Positions 17,309-26,452 of a DNA stretch of 64,000 nt are shown piece after piece. The notes below the pieces were generated by a model. It ran no database searches, had not been told where the DNA came from, and saw only the letters and a program-made list of their open reading frames with translations. This stretch comes from Streptomyces sp. 3214.6 (GTDB lineage: Bacteria; Actinomycetota; Actinomycetes; Streptomycetales; Streptomycetaceae): contig NZ_LT670819.1 in NCBI RefSeq assembly GCF_900129855.1, forward strand, positions 5,022,001 through 5,086,000, read 5' to 3'. A program made the translations under genes and the position numbers. The first letter of the stretch is position 1. Every line of letters starts with the position of its first letter.

Positions 17309-18162
17309 GCGGGCTCGAACTTCCCGGCCCCGATCCGGACCAGATCGACGTTCCCCGCCTGCACCAACTCATCCGCCAGCGCAAGAACCCGGTCCAGCAC
17401 GCCGCCGATACCTTCAGCACGAGCATCGAGGCGATCCGACTCGTCCTGGACGAACAGCCGGCCCCTGCTCTCCCGCCGACTGAGGCTGCGGCCAAGGCCA
17501 CGGGCCGTACCCGCTTCAGGGCCCGCCAGGAAGTATCAAGAAAGACTCTCTCCCGCCTCTACCTGGATGAATACCGCTCACTTCAGCAGATCGCCGACCT
17601 CACCGGCTTCTCCCGCAAGGTGCTGACCGAGCTTGCGCGGGAGTACGGCATCCCGCTCCGCGACGGACCGCAGGACTACAGGCCCAGGGGAACCGTCGAA
17701 CGGGAATGGCTGGTCGAGCAGTACGTCGTCCGCCGGCGGACCTTGCCTGATCTCGCCCGTGAGATGGGCATGAGCACTGCGAACATGGCGCGGTGGGCCC
17801 ACGCCCATAACATCCCTCTCCGGCCCCGCGGCGGAGGAAGCCACAACGCCGCTTTTCGCACGGCAGACCAGGCGACCGCCGCCCCGGTCGTCCTGCGTGA
17901 AGCTCTCACAAGTCCCCACGCGTGGCAGCGACTCGAACGCTTCGTGGCGGCACTGCGCTATCCCACGATCGGCGAGGCAGCCAAAGCACTCGGCACCACC
18001 CAGCCCGCGCTGACGACCCAGATCACCCACCTTGAACGTGACCTCGGACAGCCTTTACTCGAACGAGCTGAACGGGGCCGAGCCATGACGGCGACACCTT
18101 TTGGAAAGCGTGTGGTCGCGGCGGCCAGAGAGATCCTTGCGGAGGAAAAGACAAGGCAGTGA
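17269..18162 (+). pseudogene. TniQ-like C-terminal fragment with three HTH segments
   Basis: About 297 residues without a start codon of its own. It carries three successive helix-turn-helix-like segments: SLQQIADLTGFSRKVLTELAREYGI, TLPDLAREMGMSTANMARWAHAHNI, and a LysR-like TIGEAAKALGTTQPALTTQITHLERDLGQPLLERAERG. I recall this arrangement at the C-termini of TniQ-type proteins in Streptomyces transposons; the zinc-binding N-terminal domain is absent. A TTA codon lies near 18055. It most likely has no function now, although it could be read as a regulator if a start exists upstream. Confidence 0.5.
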
Positions 18163-18198
18163 ATTCACCGAGCACAGGGTCCTCCCCCTGCCCGGCTG

Positions 18199-19044
18199 TC
18201 ACTCCGTGTCGAAGTCCGTCCCCCGGGAGATCTTCTCCCACTCGGTGAGCTCGGCCCGCACGGAGTCCAGGTGCGCGGTCAGGAGGTCGACTGCGTCGCC
18301 GCCGAGGGCAAGGCGGAGCGGGGTCTTCTCGGCGTCCAGAGCCAGCCGGATCGCCGCCGCGGCCTTCGCCGGGTCGCCGGGCTGGCTGCCGTCGCTGCCC
18401 TGCACCATCCGCCGGGTCGCGCCGACCTTTTCCACGTACGCCGGGTTCTCCTCGGAGAAGTACGCCGCACCCTTGCCGAAGAGGTTGGTACGGAACGCGC
18501 CGGGCTCCACGATCAGCACCTTGATGCCGAACGGCGCCACCTCGTCGGCCAAGGCCTCCGACAGTTGCTCCAGCGCCGCCTTGGTCGCGCTGTACGCGGA
18601 GAACCCGGCGAAGGACAGTTGCCCGCCGAAGCTGCTGATGTTCACGACCGATCCACTGCCCCGCTCCCTCATCTGCGGCAGCAGCGCCCGGGTCAGCCGC
18701 GCCGGGCCGAGCACGTGCAGCTCGAACAGGTCGCGCAGCTCCTGGTCGGTGGTCTCCTCGAACGCCCCTACCTGGGTGCGGCCCGCGTTGTTCACCAGCA
18801 CGTTCACCCTGCCGTAGCGGGCCAGGACGTCGGCGGCCACCTCATCGATTCGCTCGCCGTCGGTGACGTCCAGGCTGATCGCCTCGACACGGTCCGGGTG
18901 CGCGGCGACCAGGTCGTCCAGCGCCTCGGTTCGCCGGGCGGTGCCGATCACCGTGTCACCAGCGGCGATCGCGGCCTCCGTGATGGCCCGCCCGAAACCG
19001 CTGCTCGCGCCGGTGACCAGCCAGACCTTGGCGTCCTCGCTCAT
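18199..19044 (-). CDS. SDR-family oxidoreductase
   Basis: A 281-residue short-chain dehydrogenase/reductase. VTGASSGFG is the cofactor glycine motif, NNAG and the active-site pattern S...YSATK are present, and the basic residue after the second strand (ARRTEAL) suggests NADP. The substrate is unknown. ATG 19044 has GAGGGAG six bases upstream; ATG 19050 is too close to that site. It is divergent from a LysR regulator 105 bp away, a classic regulator/target pair. Confidence 0.88.
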   Translation of the reverse strand: MSEDAKVWLVTGASSGFGRAITEAAIAAGDTVIGTARRTEALDDLVAAHPDRVEAISLDVTDGERIDEVAADVLARYGRVNVLVNNAGRTQVGAFEETTDQELRDLFELHVLGPARLTRALLPQMRERGSGSVVNISSFGGQLSFAGFSAYSATKAALEQLSEALADEVAPFGIKVLIVEPGAFRTNLFGKGAAYFSEENPAYVEKVGATRRMVQGSDGSQPGDPAKAAAAIRLALDAEKTPLRLALGGDAVDLLTAHLDSVRAELTEWEKISRGTDFDTE

Positions 19045-19149
19045 CTTCATCTCCCTCGTCAACTGCCGTTCGGGCCGCCCCGTCGGCAGGTCCCATCCTT
19101 CGCCAGGCACCGGGGCGGCGTCCAAGATCCGTTGTGATAGCCATGAGTT

Positions 19150-20064
19150 ATGGACGTCCATGGGCGTGATCTGCGCTACTTCACCTCGGTCGCCGAGGAA
19201 TTGAGCTTCACCCGCGCCGCCGAGCGGCTGTTCGTCTCCCAACCCGCTCTGAGCAAGCAGATACGGATGCTGGAGAAGCAACTCGGCGTGGTCCTGTTCG
19301 AACGAGACCGGCGGACAGTGCGGTTGACCGCGGTGGGGGAAGCCCTGTTACCGCACGCCCGCGCGGTGCTGGCCGCCTGGCAGGCCGCGGAGGCGGCGGT
19401 GGAGGAGGCGAAGACCGCCGAGCGGTGCACTCTGGTGATCGGCATGTCCACCAGCCCGGGCCGCGGGCTGCTGCCCGCTCTGCGGACCCGCCTTGTCTCC
19501 CGACATCCGGACGCGCAGCCTGTCCTGCGCCAGGTCAACTGGGCGGATTCCAGCGCCGGGTTGGCGGATGGATCCAGCGACGTGGCCTTCGTCTGGCTGC
19601 CACTGCCGGACGAAGACCGTTACCAGTATGCGGTGGTAGCCCGCGAGCCTCGGCTGGTCGCACTCCCGGACGGACACCCCTTGGCGGCGCGGGCCGCGTC
19701 CGACCCCGAGGGAAAGGTGGACTTCACCGACCTGCTGGAGGAGCCCTTCCTCGCCCTCCCTCCGGAGGCCGGCCCGCTGCGGGACTTCTGGCTTGCCCTG
19801 GACGCCCGGGACGGTCGCCAGCCGCGGATCGGCGGGGTGGTGGCCAGCGCCGAGGAGACCCACGAGGCGGTCGTCGGCGGCCAGGGGGTGGCGCTGCTGG
19901 CCGCCGGTAACGCCCCGCTGGTCGTCCGGGACGAGGTGATCGCCGTGCCGGTCCGGGGCATTTCCCCGTCCCAACTGGCGGTGGCCGCCTGCCAGGACGA
20001 CACACGGCCACTGGTTCTCGCCTACCTTGCCGCTGCGCGGGAGGTTGGGGCCACAACCTCTTAG
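19150..20064 (+). CDS. LysR-family regulator with TTA codon
   Basis: A 304-residue LysR protein: winged helix-turn-helix at residues 1-60 (LRYFTSVAEELSFTRAAERLFVSQPALSKQIRMLEKQLG) and an effector-binding domain from about 90. It probably controls the divergent SDR gene. A T-N11-A motif with partly symmetric arms (ATAGC/GTTAT) lies at 19135-19149 next to its start codon. Codon 67 is TTA (19348-19350), so translation should need the bldA leucyl-tRNA and be late in the life cycle. Confidence 0.88.
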   Translation: MDVHGRDLRYFTSVAEELSFTRAAERLFVSQPALSKQIRMLEKQLGVVLFERDRRTVRLTAVGEALLPHARAVLAAWQAAEAAVEEAKTAERCTLVIGMSTSPGRGLLPALRTRLVSRHPDAQPVLRQVNWADSSAGLADGSSDVAFVWLPLPDEDRYQYAVVAREPRLVALPDGHPLAARAASDPEGKVDFTDLLEEPFLALPPEAGPLRDFWLALDARDGRQPRIGGVVASAEETHEAVVGGQGVALLAAGNAPLVVRDEVIAVPVRGISPSQLAVAACQDDTRPLVLAYLAAAREVGATTS

Positions 20065-20086
20065 CTTGTCTTTTAACCTCTGTCCG

Positions 20087-20902
20087 TCACTCCAGCAGCA
20101 CTGTCGTGAACCTCAGGTGGTGCGTCGCCAGCCATTCCTGCATGCGGTCCCAGCGTTGCCAGCCACCGCGCTCGGCCAGAGCTTGGGTGTAGACGGGCTC
20201 CCCGCCGGCCACGCGGTCGGCGACGAAGGCCCGGCAGGACGCGGTGGCCTGTTCGATGACGTCGGGCAGTTCAGCGCGGTCCTGCCGGGATAGCCCGTAA
20301 CCGTCGGCGAGAATCCGCAATCGCGTCGGGGCATCCAGCCCTGCGGGATAGAGAGCCATCGCGGATTCGGGATCGAGCATGGGAACCCAGTACCGGGCGG
20401 TCATGGCGACATCCCACAGCGGTCGGCCAGGGGCCGCCAGGTCGAAATCGATCAGGCCCGCCGCACGACCATCGCGGAACACGACGTTCTCCAGGCACAC
20501 GTCGTTGTGGCACAGCATCGTCCCGCCCTTGGGGTCGGCCAGGTCCCGGGGCCACTCGACATCTGTATCGGCCGGGATGGTCGCGCTGGCCTCGTGCAGG
20601 CGCCGCAGCAGGCTTCCCACCGATCTCAGCGCGCTCTGCGTCATCGCCCAGCGCGGAAACGGCGGCAGGGCGACGTCGCCGGGGATGAAGGTCAGCCGTT
20701 CGCGGCCGTCCGCGGTGAGACCGACCGGGGTGGGAGCCGCGTCGAAGCCGTGCTCTTCGAGCGCGAGGAGGTAGGAGTGAAGGGCGCGCGCGGTGCGCGG
20801 GGCCGGGCGTTCCACCAGGGTGCCACGCCGGACGACCGCGCCCGCGTTCACCATGCCGCCGACCAGTGCTTCGTCATCTGTGGCTTCACCCTCAGCTGCC
20901 AT
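20087..20902 (-). CDS. aminoglycoside phosphotransferase-like kinase
   Basis: A 271-residue small-molecule kinase of the APH/choline-kinase fold. LCHNDVCLENVVF is the catalytic loop (HxD...N) and LIDFDLAAPG the metal-binding DFD. The substrate cannot be told; many such proteins in soil actinobacteria do not confer resistance. The likely start is ATG 20902 (MAAEGEATDDEALVGG), without a clear ribosome-binding site. Its upstream region is occupied by an insertion-sequence transposase, so its native promoter may have been displaced. It converges on the LysR gene with a 22-bp gap. Confidence 0.75.
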   Translation of the reverse strand: MAAEGEATDDEALVGGMVNAGAVVRRGTLVERPAPRTARALHSYLLALEEHGFDAAPTPVGLTADGRERLTFIPGDVALPPFPRWAMTQSALRSVGSLLRRLHEASATIPADTDVEWPRDLADPKGGTMLCHNDVCLENVVFRDGRAAGLIDFDLAAPGRPLWDVAMTARYWVPMLDPESAMALYPAGLDAPTRLRILADGYGLSRQDRAELPDVIEQATASCRAFVADRVAGGEPVYTQALAERGGWQRWDRMQEWLATHHLRFTTVLLE

Positions 20903-20997
20903 GTCGATCACGTTATCGCCAGGTCGGCCGCGTGAGGGATGTTTCGAAATGTGCTTCGAACTTGGACGTTCACCTGGGTGTTCGCCGGACGCTGGGG

Positions 20998-21053
20998 CGG
21001 CCTTCGTCTGATCCTGTGCTCCGACCAAGGTGCACTGATCAAGACGAAGGCCG
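20998..21053 (+). promoter_or_regulatory. fold-back hairpin over transposase start
   Basis: CGGCCTTCGTCT (20998-21009) pairs perfectly with AGACGAAGGCCG (21042-21053), and GATC pairs with GATC inside it. The right arm contains the AAGG ribosome-binding site and the first base of the GTG start. In IS10 and IS50, such hairpins form only in read-through transcripts and block transposase translation. Confidence 0.6.
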
Positions 21054-22513
21054 TGAGGGTGAGTCTGCTGTCTGACGCCGGTCCTGGGGAGGCGTTCGCG
21101 CAAGCGTCACGCTTTCGGGAGGACTTATTCGACTGCCTGACCGCGCGCGGGGACGAGCTGTTCGAGCTTGTCGATGCGTTGCTGTGTGCGGACGGTCCGG
21201 TGACTTCGCCGGTGGATCTGACGCTGGTGGCCGAGCACCGGCGTGGGCACGGCGCGATGTACGACGCGTTGAACTGCGGGAACGTGGATGTGCCGCGGCT
21301 GCGACAGGTGCTGGCCGGGTTGCCGATGCCGCGAGCCGCCGACGGGCGCTTGGTCCTGGCGGTCGACGTCAGCAACTGGCTCCGCCCGGACGCGCCGACC
21401 AGCGCGGACCGCCTGTTCTGCCACGTCTACGGTCGCAGCGGACGGTCCTCGGATCAGTTCATCCCCGGCTGGCCGTACTCCTTCGTCGCCGCCCTCGAAT
21501 CGGGTCGGACATCCTGGTGCCAGCTGCTGGACGCCGTCCGTCTCGGCCCGGAGGACGACGTCGCCGAGGTCACCGCCGCCCAGCTCCGCCGCGTGGTCGA
21601 GGACCTGATCGAGATGGGCCGCTGGCACCTCGGCGACCGCGACATCCTCATTGTCTTCGACGCCGGCTACGACGGACCGCGCATGGCCCACCTCCTGGCC
21701 GGCCTCCCGGTCGAGGTGCTGGGACGGATGCGCTCCGACCGCGTCATGCGACGGCCGACACCTTCGCTCAAGGAGTACGCCCTGGCCTACCCGCAGGGCG
21801 GGCGGCCGCCGAAGCACGGCAAGGAGTTCCGCTTCGCCAAGCCGGACACCTGGGGCGAGCCAGACGCGGCCACCGTGCAGGTCACCGACCGATACGGCAC
21901 CGCCCACGCGATGGCCTGGGACCGCATCCACCCCCGCCTGACCACCCGCTCCGCATGGATCGACCACACCGGCGAACTCCCCATCATCGAGGGCACGCTG
22001 ATCCGCCTCCAGGTCGACCGCCTGCCCGGCGGAGGCGACCCGCTCCCGCTCTGGCTCTGGTCGTCCGCCACCGGCCTGAACAGCAAGGACGTCGACGTGC
22101 GCTGGCAGGCGTTCCTGAGAAGATTCGACATCGAGCACCTCTTCAGGCTGATGAAACAGACCCTCGGGTGGACCCGCCCGAAGCTGCGGACCCCCGAGGC
22201 CGGCGAGCGATGGACCTGGCTGGTCATCGCCGCGCAAACCCAGATCCGCCTCCTGCGCGAGGCCGCCGCCGACTTGCGGCGACCGTGGGAGAGGCCCGCC
22301 GAGCCCAGCCGGCCCACCCCGGCCAGAGTCCGCCGGGGGTTCAGAAACCTCCGCCCGCACCTGCGCTGTCCGGCCCGTGCACCGAAACCCGCAACACCCG
22401 GACCAGGCAGGCCACTTGGCTCGAAGAACCGGCGGCCCGCCACCCGCTACGACGTGGGCAAGACCGTGAAACGGCCCGAGAGCATCATCGAACGAAACCG
22501 ACTCAGACCATAA
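21053..22513 (+). mobile_element. insertion-sequence transposase (DDE, IS701-like)
   Basis: A 486-residue transposase. Candidate catalytic residues are Asp in LAVDVSNW, Asp in VFDAGYDG, and Glu in FDIEHLFRLMKQTLGWTRPK; the C-terminus is basic. This resembles large actinobacterial transposases grouped with IS701/IS4-type enzymes. Codon 25 is TTA (21125-21127), making expression bldA-dependent. I chose GTG 21053 with AAGG close upstream; GTG 21059 is also possible. I could not find convincing terminal inverted repeats, so the element borders are open (roughly 20940 to 22530). Confidence 0.8.
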
Positions 22514-22636
22514 AGAACAAGCTTAGTCGTACGCCAGGAACTCACACACACCTCGGCGACCAGTCGTTCCGGATCGGCCTCGACTTCCTGGTGAAATGAG
22601 CTCGACGCCGACCGCGTGGGCGGGTGGACTGGGCCT

Positions 22637-24022
22637 ATGACGACACCTCAGGAAGAGCTGCTCCCCGGTACGCGGCGGGCGCTGCTCCACCGGATCGCCG
22701 TGGCCCAGGCCGAAGGGCGTTCCCCCTCGCTGGTCGCCGCGGTCGTACGGGACGGGCGGGCCGTGTGGCACGGGGCACGGACCTCGGTCGATGGTCACGC
22801 GCCGGATGAGAACGTGCAGTACCGGATCGGCTCCATCACGAAGACCTTCACCGCAGTCCTTGTGCTGCGGCTGCGCGACGAGGGGGTGCTCGACCTCGGG
22901 GACCCCCTGGAGAAGCACCTGCCCGGCACCGGCGCGGGGGAGGCCACGGTGGCCGAACTGCTCGCCCATACCAGCGGGCTGCCGGCCGAGGCGCCCGGAC
23001 CGTGGTGGGAGCGGACCCCGGGCTCGCTACGGCCCGAACTCGCCGACGTCCTCGGTGACCAGGCCACCCCGCACCAGGCCGGCCGCCGGTACCACTACTC
23101 GAACCCCGGTTACACCCTCCTGGGCGCTCTTGTGGAAGAGCTCCGTGGAGCGTCCTGGGAAGAGGTATTGCGGCGTGAAGTGCTCGAACCCCTGGGTCTC
23201 AACCGCACGACTGTCCGATCGCAGGCGCCGGCTGCGGGTGGGTGGGCGGTGCACCCGTGGGCGGATGTGATGCTGCCGGAGCCGGCCGAGGACTTCGGGC
23301 GGATGGCCCCGGCGGGGCAGCTGTGGTCAACGACCGGTGATCTCGCGCGATTCGCCGCCTTCCTGATGCGGGGGGACGACCGGGTGCTGAGCGCGGAAAC
23401 TCTGCGCGAGATGTGGACGCCCGCGGCTCCGGCCGGGCTGGCGGATGTGGCGGACGGCGCCACGTATGGACTCGGACTGCAGGTTCAGCACCGGGACGGC
23501 CGACTGCTCGTGGGCCACTCCGGCTCGGTTCCCGGATTCCTGGCGACCCTCACCGTGGGCGTGGCGGACGACGTTGCCGCGGTGGTGCTCGCCAACTGCA
23601 CCTCCGGCCTTCTGACGTCCCAGGTGGCCGTCGATCTCGTACGCATCGTCGCCGAGGCGGAGCCACGGATTCCCGAACCGTGGCGTCCGCTGCGAGAGGT
23701 CGACTCTTCCGCCTTGGAGCTGGCGGGCCAGTGGTACTGGGGTACGAACCCTTTCGCCCTGCGTGTGACGGCCGACGGGCTCATCTCGTTGGGGCCGCTG
23801 TCCGGCGGCGGTCGGCGTTCCCGGTTCCGGCCGAACGGGGACGGTACCTGGACCGGTCTGGAGGGCTACTACGCCGAAGAGCTGCTGAGGGCCGTACGAC
23901 GGCCTGACGGGAGCGTGGACCACCTGGACCTCGGGTCGTTCGTGTTCACGCGTCAGCCGTACGACGAGGGAGCGGCTGTCCCCGGCGGCGTCGACCCGGA
24001 GGGGTGGCGGGCTATCGGCTAG
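22637..24022 (+). CDS. serine hydrolase, class C beta-lactamase fold
   Basis: A 461-residue protein of the beta-lactamase/DD-peptidase family. SITK (S66, K69) is the nucleophile motif and YSN (in RRYHYSNPGY, near 156) the second. VGHSGSVPGF serves as the third (HSG). The C-terminal 110 residues form an extra beta domain. No signal peptide is visible, so it is probably cytoplasmic and acts as an esterase or peptidase, not a secreted lactamase. ATG 22637 is chosen over an upstream GTG. It marks the return to core gene order after the accessory patch. Confidence 0.85.
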   Translation: MTTPQEELLPGTRRALLHRIAVAQAEGRSPSLVAAVVRDGRAVWHGARTSVDGHAPDENVQYRIGSITKTFTAVLVLRLRDEGVLDLGDPLEKHLPGTGAGEATVAELLAHTSGLPAEAPGPWWERTPGSLRPELADVLGDQATPHQAGRRYHYSNPGYTLLGALVEELRGASWEEVLRREVLEPLGLNRTTVRSQAPAAGGWAVHPWADVMLPEPAEDFGRMAPAGQLWSTTGDLARFAAFLMRGDDRVLSAETLREMWTPAAPAGLADVADGATYGLGLQVQHRDGRLLVGHSGSVPGFLATLTVGVADDVAAVVLANCTSGLLTSQVAVDLVRIVAEAEPRIPEPWRPLREVDSSALELAGQWYWGTNPFALRVTADGLISLGPLSGGGRRSRFRPNGDGTWTGLEGYYAEELLRAVRRPDGSVDHLDLGSFVFTRQPYDEGAAVPGGVDPEGWRAIG

Positions 24023-24033
24023 CCACACCTGCC

Positions 24034-24077
24034 GGGTGGAAGCGCGCTGTTTCACGTGAAACAGCGCGCTTCCACCC
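24034..24077. terminator. 44-bp palindrome, bidirectional terminator with parS apex
   Basis: A perfect 44-bp palindrome centred on parS: the outer arms GGGTGGAAGCGCGCT and AGCGCGCTTCCACCC enclose the site. It lies between two convergent genes (stops at 24022 and 24107) and should end both transcripts. Confidence 0.8.
24049..24062. other. parS site (perfect)
   Basis: Perfect GTTTCACGTGAAAC at the exact centre of the 44-bp palindrome 24034-24077. Confidence 0.95.
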
Positions 24078-24106
24078 CGGAACGCTTCTCCCGGCACGCC
24101 GAGCCT

Positions 24107-24559
24107 TCAGAGCTGCAGCTTGAAGCCCATGTGGGAGGCCACGAAGCCCAGCCGCTCGTAGAAGCGATGGGCGTCGGTGCGTGTGGTGTCGGAGGTCAGC
24201 TGCACCAACTGGCAGTTCTCCCGCCGGGATTCCTCCACCGCCCACTCGACGAACCGCGTGCCCAGGCCGCTGCCGCGCTCGTCGGCGTGTACCCGCACGC
24301 CCTCGATGATCGACCTGGTCGAGCCGCGGCGGGACAGGCCCGGGACGATCGTCAGCTGGAGGGTGCCGACAACGCGCCCCTTGCGGACAGCGACGACCAG
24401 GCGCTGGTTCGGGTCGGCGGTGAGTCGTTCCAACGCGGTCAGATACGGGCTGAGGTCGTCCGGCGACTCGCGCTGTGCGCCGAGGGGGTCGTCCGCGAGC
24501 ATGCCGACGATCGCGGGGATGTCCTCGGCGACGGCCGCCCGTATTTCAAGATCTTCCAT
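24107..24559 (-). CDS. GNAT-family N-acetyltransferase
   Basis: A 150-residue acetyltransferase. VRVHADERGSGLGTRFVEWAVEESRR contains the RGxGLG acetyl-CoA loop, and the C-terminus TDAHRFYERLGFVASHMGFKLQL is the usual motif B end. The start ATG 24559 (MEDLEIR) follows AGGG. It lies 10 bp after the MarR gene, so the two are probably co-transcribed. The acceptor substrate is unknown. Confidence 0.88.
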   Translation of the reverse strand: MEDLEIRAAVAEDIPAIVGMLADDPLGAQRESPDDLSPYLTALERLTADPNQRLVVAVRKGRVVGTLQLTIVPGLSRRGSTRSIIEGVRVHADERGSGLGTRFVEWAVEESRRENCQLVQLTSDTTRTDAHRFYERLGFVASHMGFKLQL

Positions 24560-24569
24560 GCCCGCGACC

Positions 24570-25040
24570 CTATGCACCCAAGGCGGCGGGTGCCTTCAGT
24601 GACTCCACGACCTGTACCAGCGGGGCCAGTTCCGGGTTCTTCGCGGCTTCGTCGAGTGCCTCGCGCAGGGCGGCGTCGTTGGTCGGGCGGGCTTCGGCGA
24701 GCAGCTTCAGACCGGCTTCGGTGACGTTGGTGTAGATGCCGCGGCGGTCGGTGGGACACAGGTAGCGCTCGAGCAGTCCGCGGTCCTCGAGCCTGGTCAC
24801 CAGTCGGGTGGTGGCGCTCTGGCTGAGGACGACCGCGTCGGCCACCTGCTTCATCTGCAGATGCCCGCCGTCGCCGTCGTGCTGTCGGCTGAGCACGTCG
24901 AGCAGGGAGTACTCGCGCACGCTCAGGTCGTGGCGGGCCTGCAGCGCGCGCTCGATGTGGGCCTCGATCCTCCCGTGCAGGAGGGAGAGGGCGCACCAGC
25001 TCTGGGCGAGGGCGGTGAGTGCGGGGTCCGTCGCAGTCAT
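24570..25040 (-). CDS. MarR-family regulator
   Basis: A 156-residue MarR protein. The winged helix is LQMKQVADAVVLSQSATTRLVTRLEDRGLLERYLCPTDRRGIYTNVTEAG. GAGGAGAA precedes ATG 25040. It is divergent from an MFS exporter, and inverted repeat GTTGCA/TGCAAC lies between them, so it probably represses the exporter and its own gene, with release by a drug-like ligand. Confidence 0.9.
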   Translation of the reverse strand: MTATDPALTALAQSWCALSLLHGRIEAHIERALQARHDLSVREYSLLDVLSRQHDGDGGHLQMKQVADAVVLSQSATTRLVTRLEDRGLLERYLCPTDRRGIYTNVTEAGLKLLAEARPTNDAALREALDEAAKNPELAPLVQVVESLKAPAALGA

Positions 25041-25101
25041 GGGTTCTCCTCGGTCCCGGAGCGGCTGACACCAGGATAGAGCAACTCCGAAATAGACGGC
25101 G

Positions 25102-25126
25102 GTTGCACTTAGCCCGCGTCTGCAAC
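25102..25126. promoter_or_regulatory. candidate MarR operator
   Basis: GTTGCA and TGCAAC, separated by 13 bp, form an inverted repeat midway between the divergent marR-like and MFS genes. A direct repeat GCGCACGT (25135 and 25146) lies beside it, closer to the MFS start. Confidence 0.5.
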
Positions 25127-25181
25127 TATTGTTGGCGCACGTAAAGCGCACGTGCAATCTTCTCGGAAGGTGTCACCTCCT

Positions 25182-26399
25182 ATGCCTCTCGCGCTTCTGG
25201 CCCTCGCGATCGGGGCCTTCGGAATCGGAACCACCGAATTCGTGATCGTCGGCCTGCTCCCCGACGTCGCGGACGACTTCGGCGTCTCCATTCCCACGGC
25301 CGGCTTCCTCGTGACCGGTTACGCGCTCGGAGTCATGTTCGGAGCTCCGCTCATGACTGCCCTCGGCACCAAGGTCGCCCGCAAGCGAATGCTGATGCTG
25401 CTGATGGTTCTGTTCATCGTCGGCAACCTGCTCTCCGCCGTCGCCCCCACCTTCACCGTCATGCTGATCGGCCGTGTGGTCGCCTCCCTCGCCCATGGCG
25501 CCTTCTTCGGCATCGGCTCGGTCGTCGCGGCCGAGCTGGTCGCCGCCGACAAGAAGGCCGGGGCCATCGCGATGATGTTCACCGGCCTCACCGTCGCCAA
25601 CGTCGTCGGCGTCCCGCTCGGCACTCTCGTCGGCCAGAACGTCGGCTGGCGAGTCACCTTCGCTGTCGTCGCCGCGCTCGGCGTCGTCGGGCTGGTCGGC
25701 ATCGCCAAGCTCGTGCCCGAGCTACCCCGGGTCGAGGGCGTCCACCTGCGGCACGAGCTGGCCGCCCTCAAGAACGCCCAGGTCCTGCTCGCCATGGCGA
25801 TGACCGTCCTCGGCTTCGGCGGCGTCTTCGCGGCCATCACCTACATCTCGCCGATGATGACCCATGTGGCCGGCTTCGCCGACGGCTCCGTCACCTGGCT
25901 GCTCGTTCTCTTCGGACTCGGCATGGTGGGCGGCAACCTCATCGGCGGAAAGTTCGCCGACCGCGCCCTGATGCCCATGCTGTACGCCTCACTGGGTGCC
26001 CTGGCGGTCGTCCTGGCCCTCTTCACGGTGACCGCCCACAACAAGATCCTCGCGGCCCTCACGATCGTGCTGATCGGCGCCCTGGGCTTCGCCGCCGTCC
26101 CGCCCCTGCAGAAGCGCGTCCTGGACCAGGCGCACGGAGCCCCGACCCTGGCCTCGGCGGTGAACATCGGAGCATTCAACCTCGGCAACGCACTGTCCGC
26201 CTGGCTCGGCGGACTCGTCATTACGGCGGGCCTGGGATACACCGCGCCGAACTGGGTCGGCGCCGCCCTCGCCGCTAGCGCCCTGTTCCTCGCCTTCGTC
26301 TCGGCCGCCCTGGAACGCCGCGACCGGGCCTCGGGCATTCCCAGCGCCGTCGTCGCGGGCGGCACGCCCGTGGGGCGGCAGACGACCCCCCGGCGCTGA
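25182..26399 (+). CDS. MFS exporter (DHA1 type)
   Basis: A 405-residue 12-helix transporter. LALAIGAFGIGTTEFVIVGLLPDVADDFGVS is the characteristic first helix of DHA1 exporters of the arabinose-efflux/chloramphenicol-resistance group, and the loop LGTKVARKRMLM fits motif A. ATG 25182 is chosen; AAGGTG lies 10 bp upstream. Likely controlled by the divergent MarR protein. The actual substrate is unknown. Confidence 0.88.
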   Translation: MPLALLALAIGAFGIGTTEFVIVGLLPDVADDFGVSIPTAGFLVTGYALGVMFGAPLMTALGTKVARKRMLMLLMVLFIVGNLLSAVAPTFTVMLIGRVVASLAHGAFFGIGSVVAAELVAADKKAGAIAMMFTGLTVANVVGVPLGTLVGQNVGWRVTFAVVAALGVVGLVGIAKLVPELPRVEGVHLRHELAALKNAQVLLAMAMTVLGFGGVFAAITYISPMMTHVAGFADGSVTWLLVLFGLGMVGGNLIGGKFADRALMPMLYASLGALAVVLALFTVTAHNKILAALTIVLIGALGFAAVPPLQKRVLDQAHGAPTLASAVNIGAFNLGNALSAWLGGLVITAGLGYTAPNWVGAALAASALFLAFVSAALERRDRASGIPSAVVAGGTPVGRQTTPRR

Positions 26400-26452
26400 A
26401 CTTGGGCCGTTCGCCCGTCTGCCCTTCCCTCAACCACTAGGAGAACTGCCTG

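Noticed and set aside
20939..22530. Terminal inverted repeats of the IS
   Set aside because: I compared the sequence around 20945-20970 with the complement of 22510-22535 and saw only scattered matches, so no borders are claimed.
22514..22636. C-terminal remnant of a regulator right of the IS (frame ending FRIGLDFLVK)
   Set aside because: The stretch is too short to assign; resemblance to TetR C-termini is only impressionistic.
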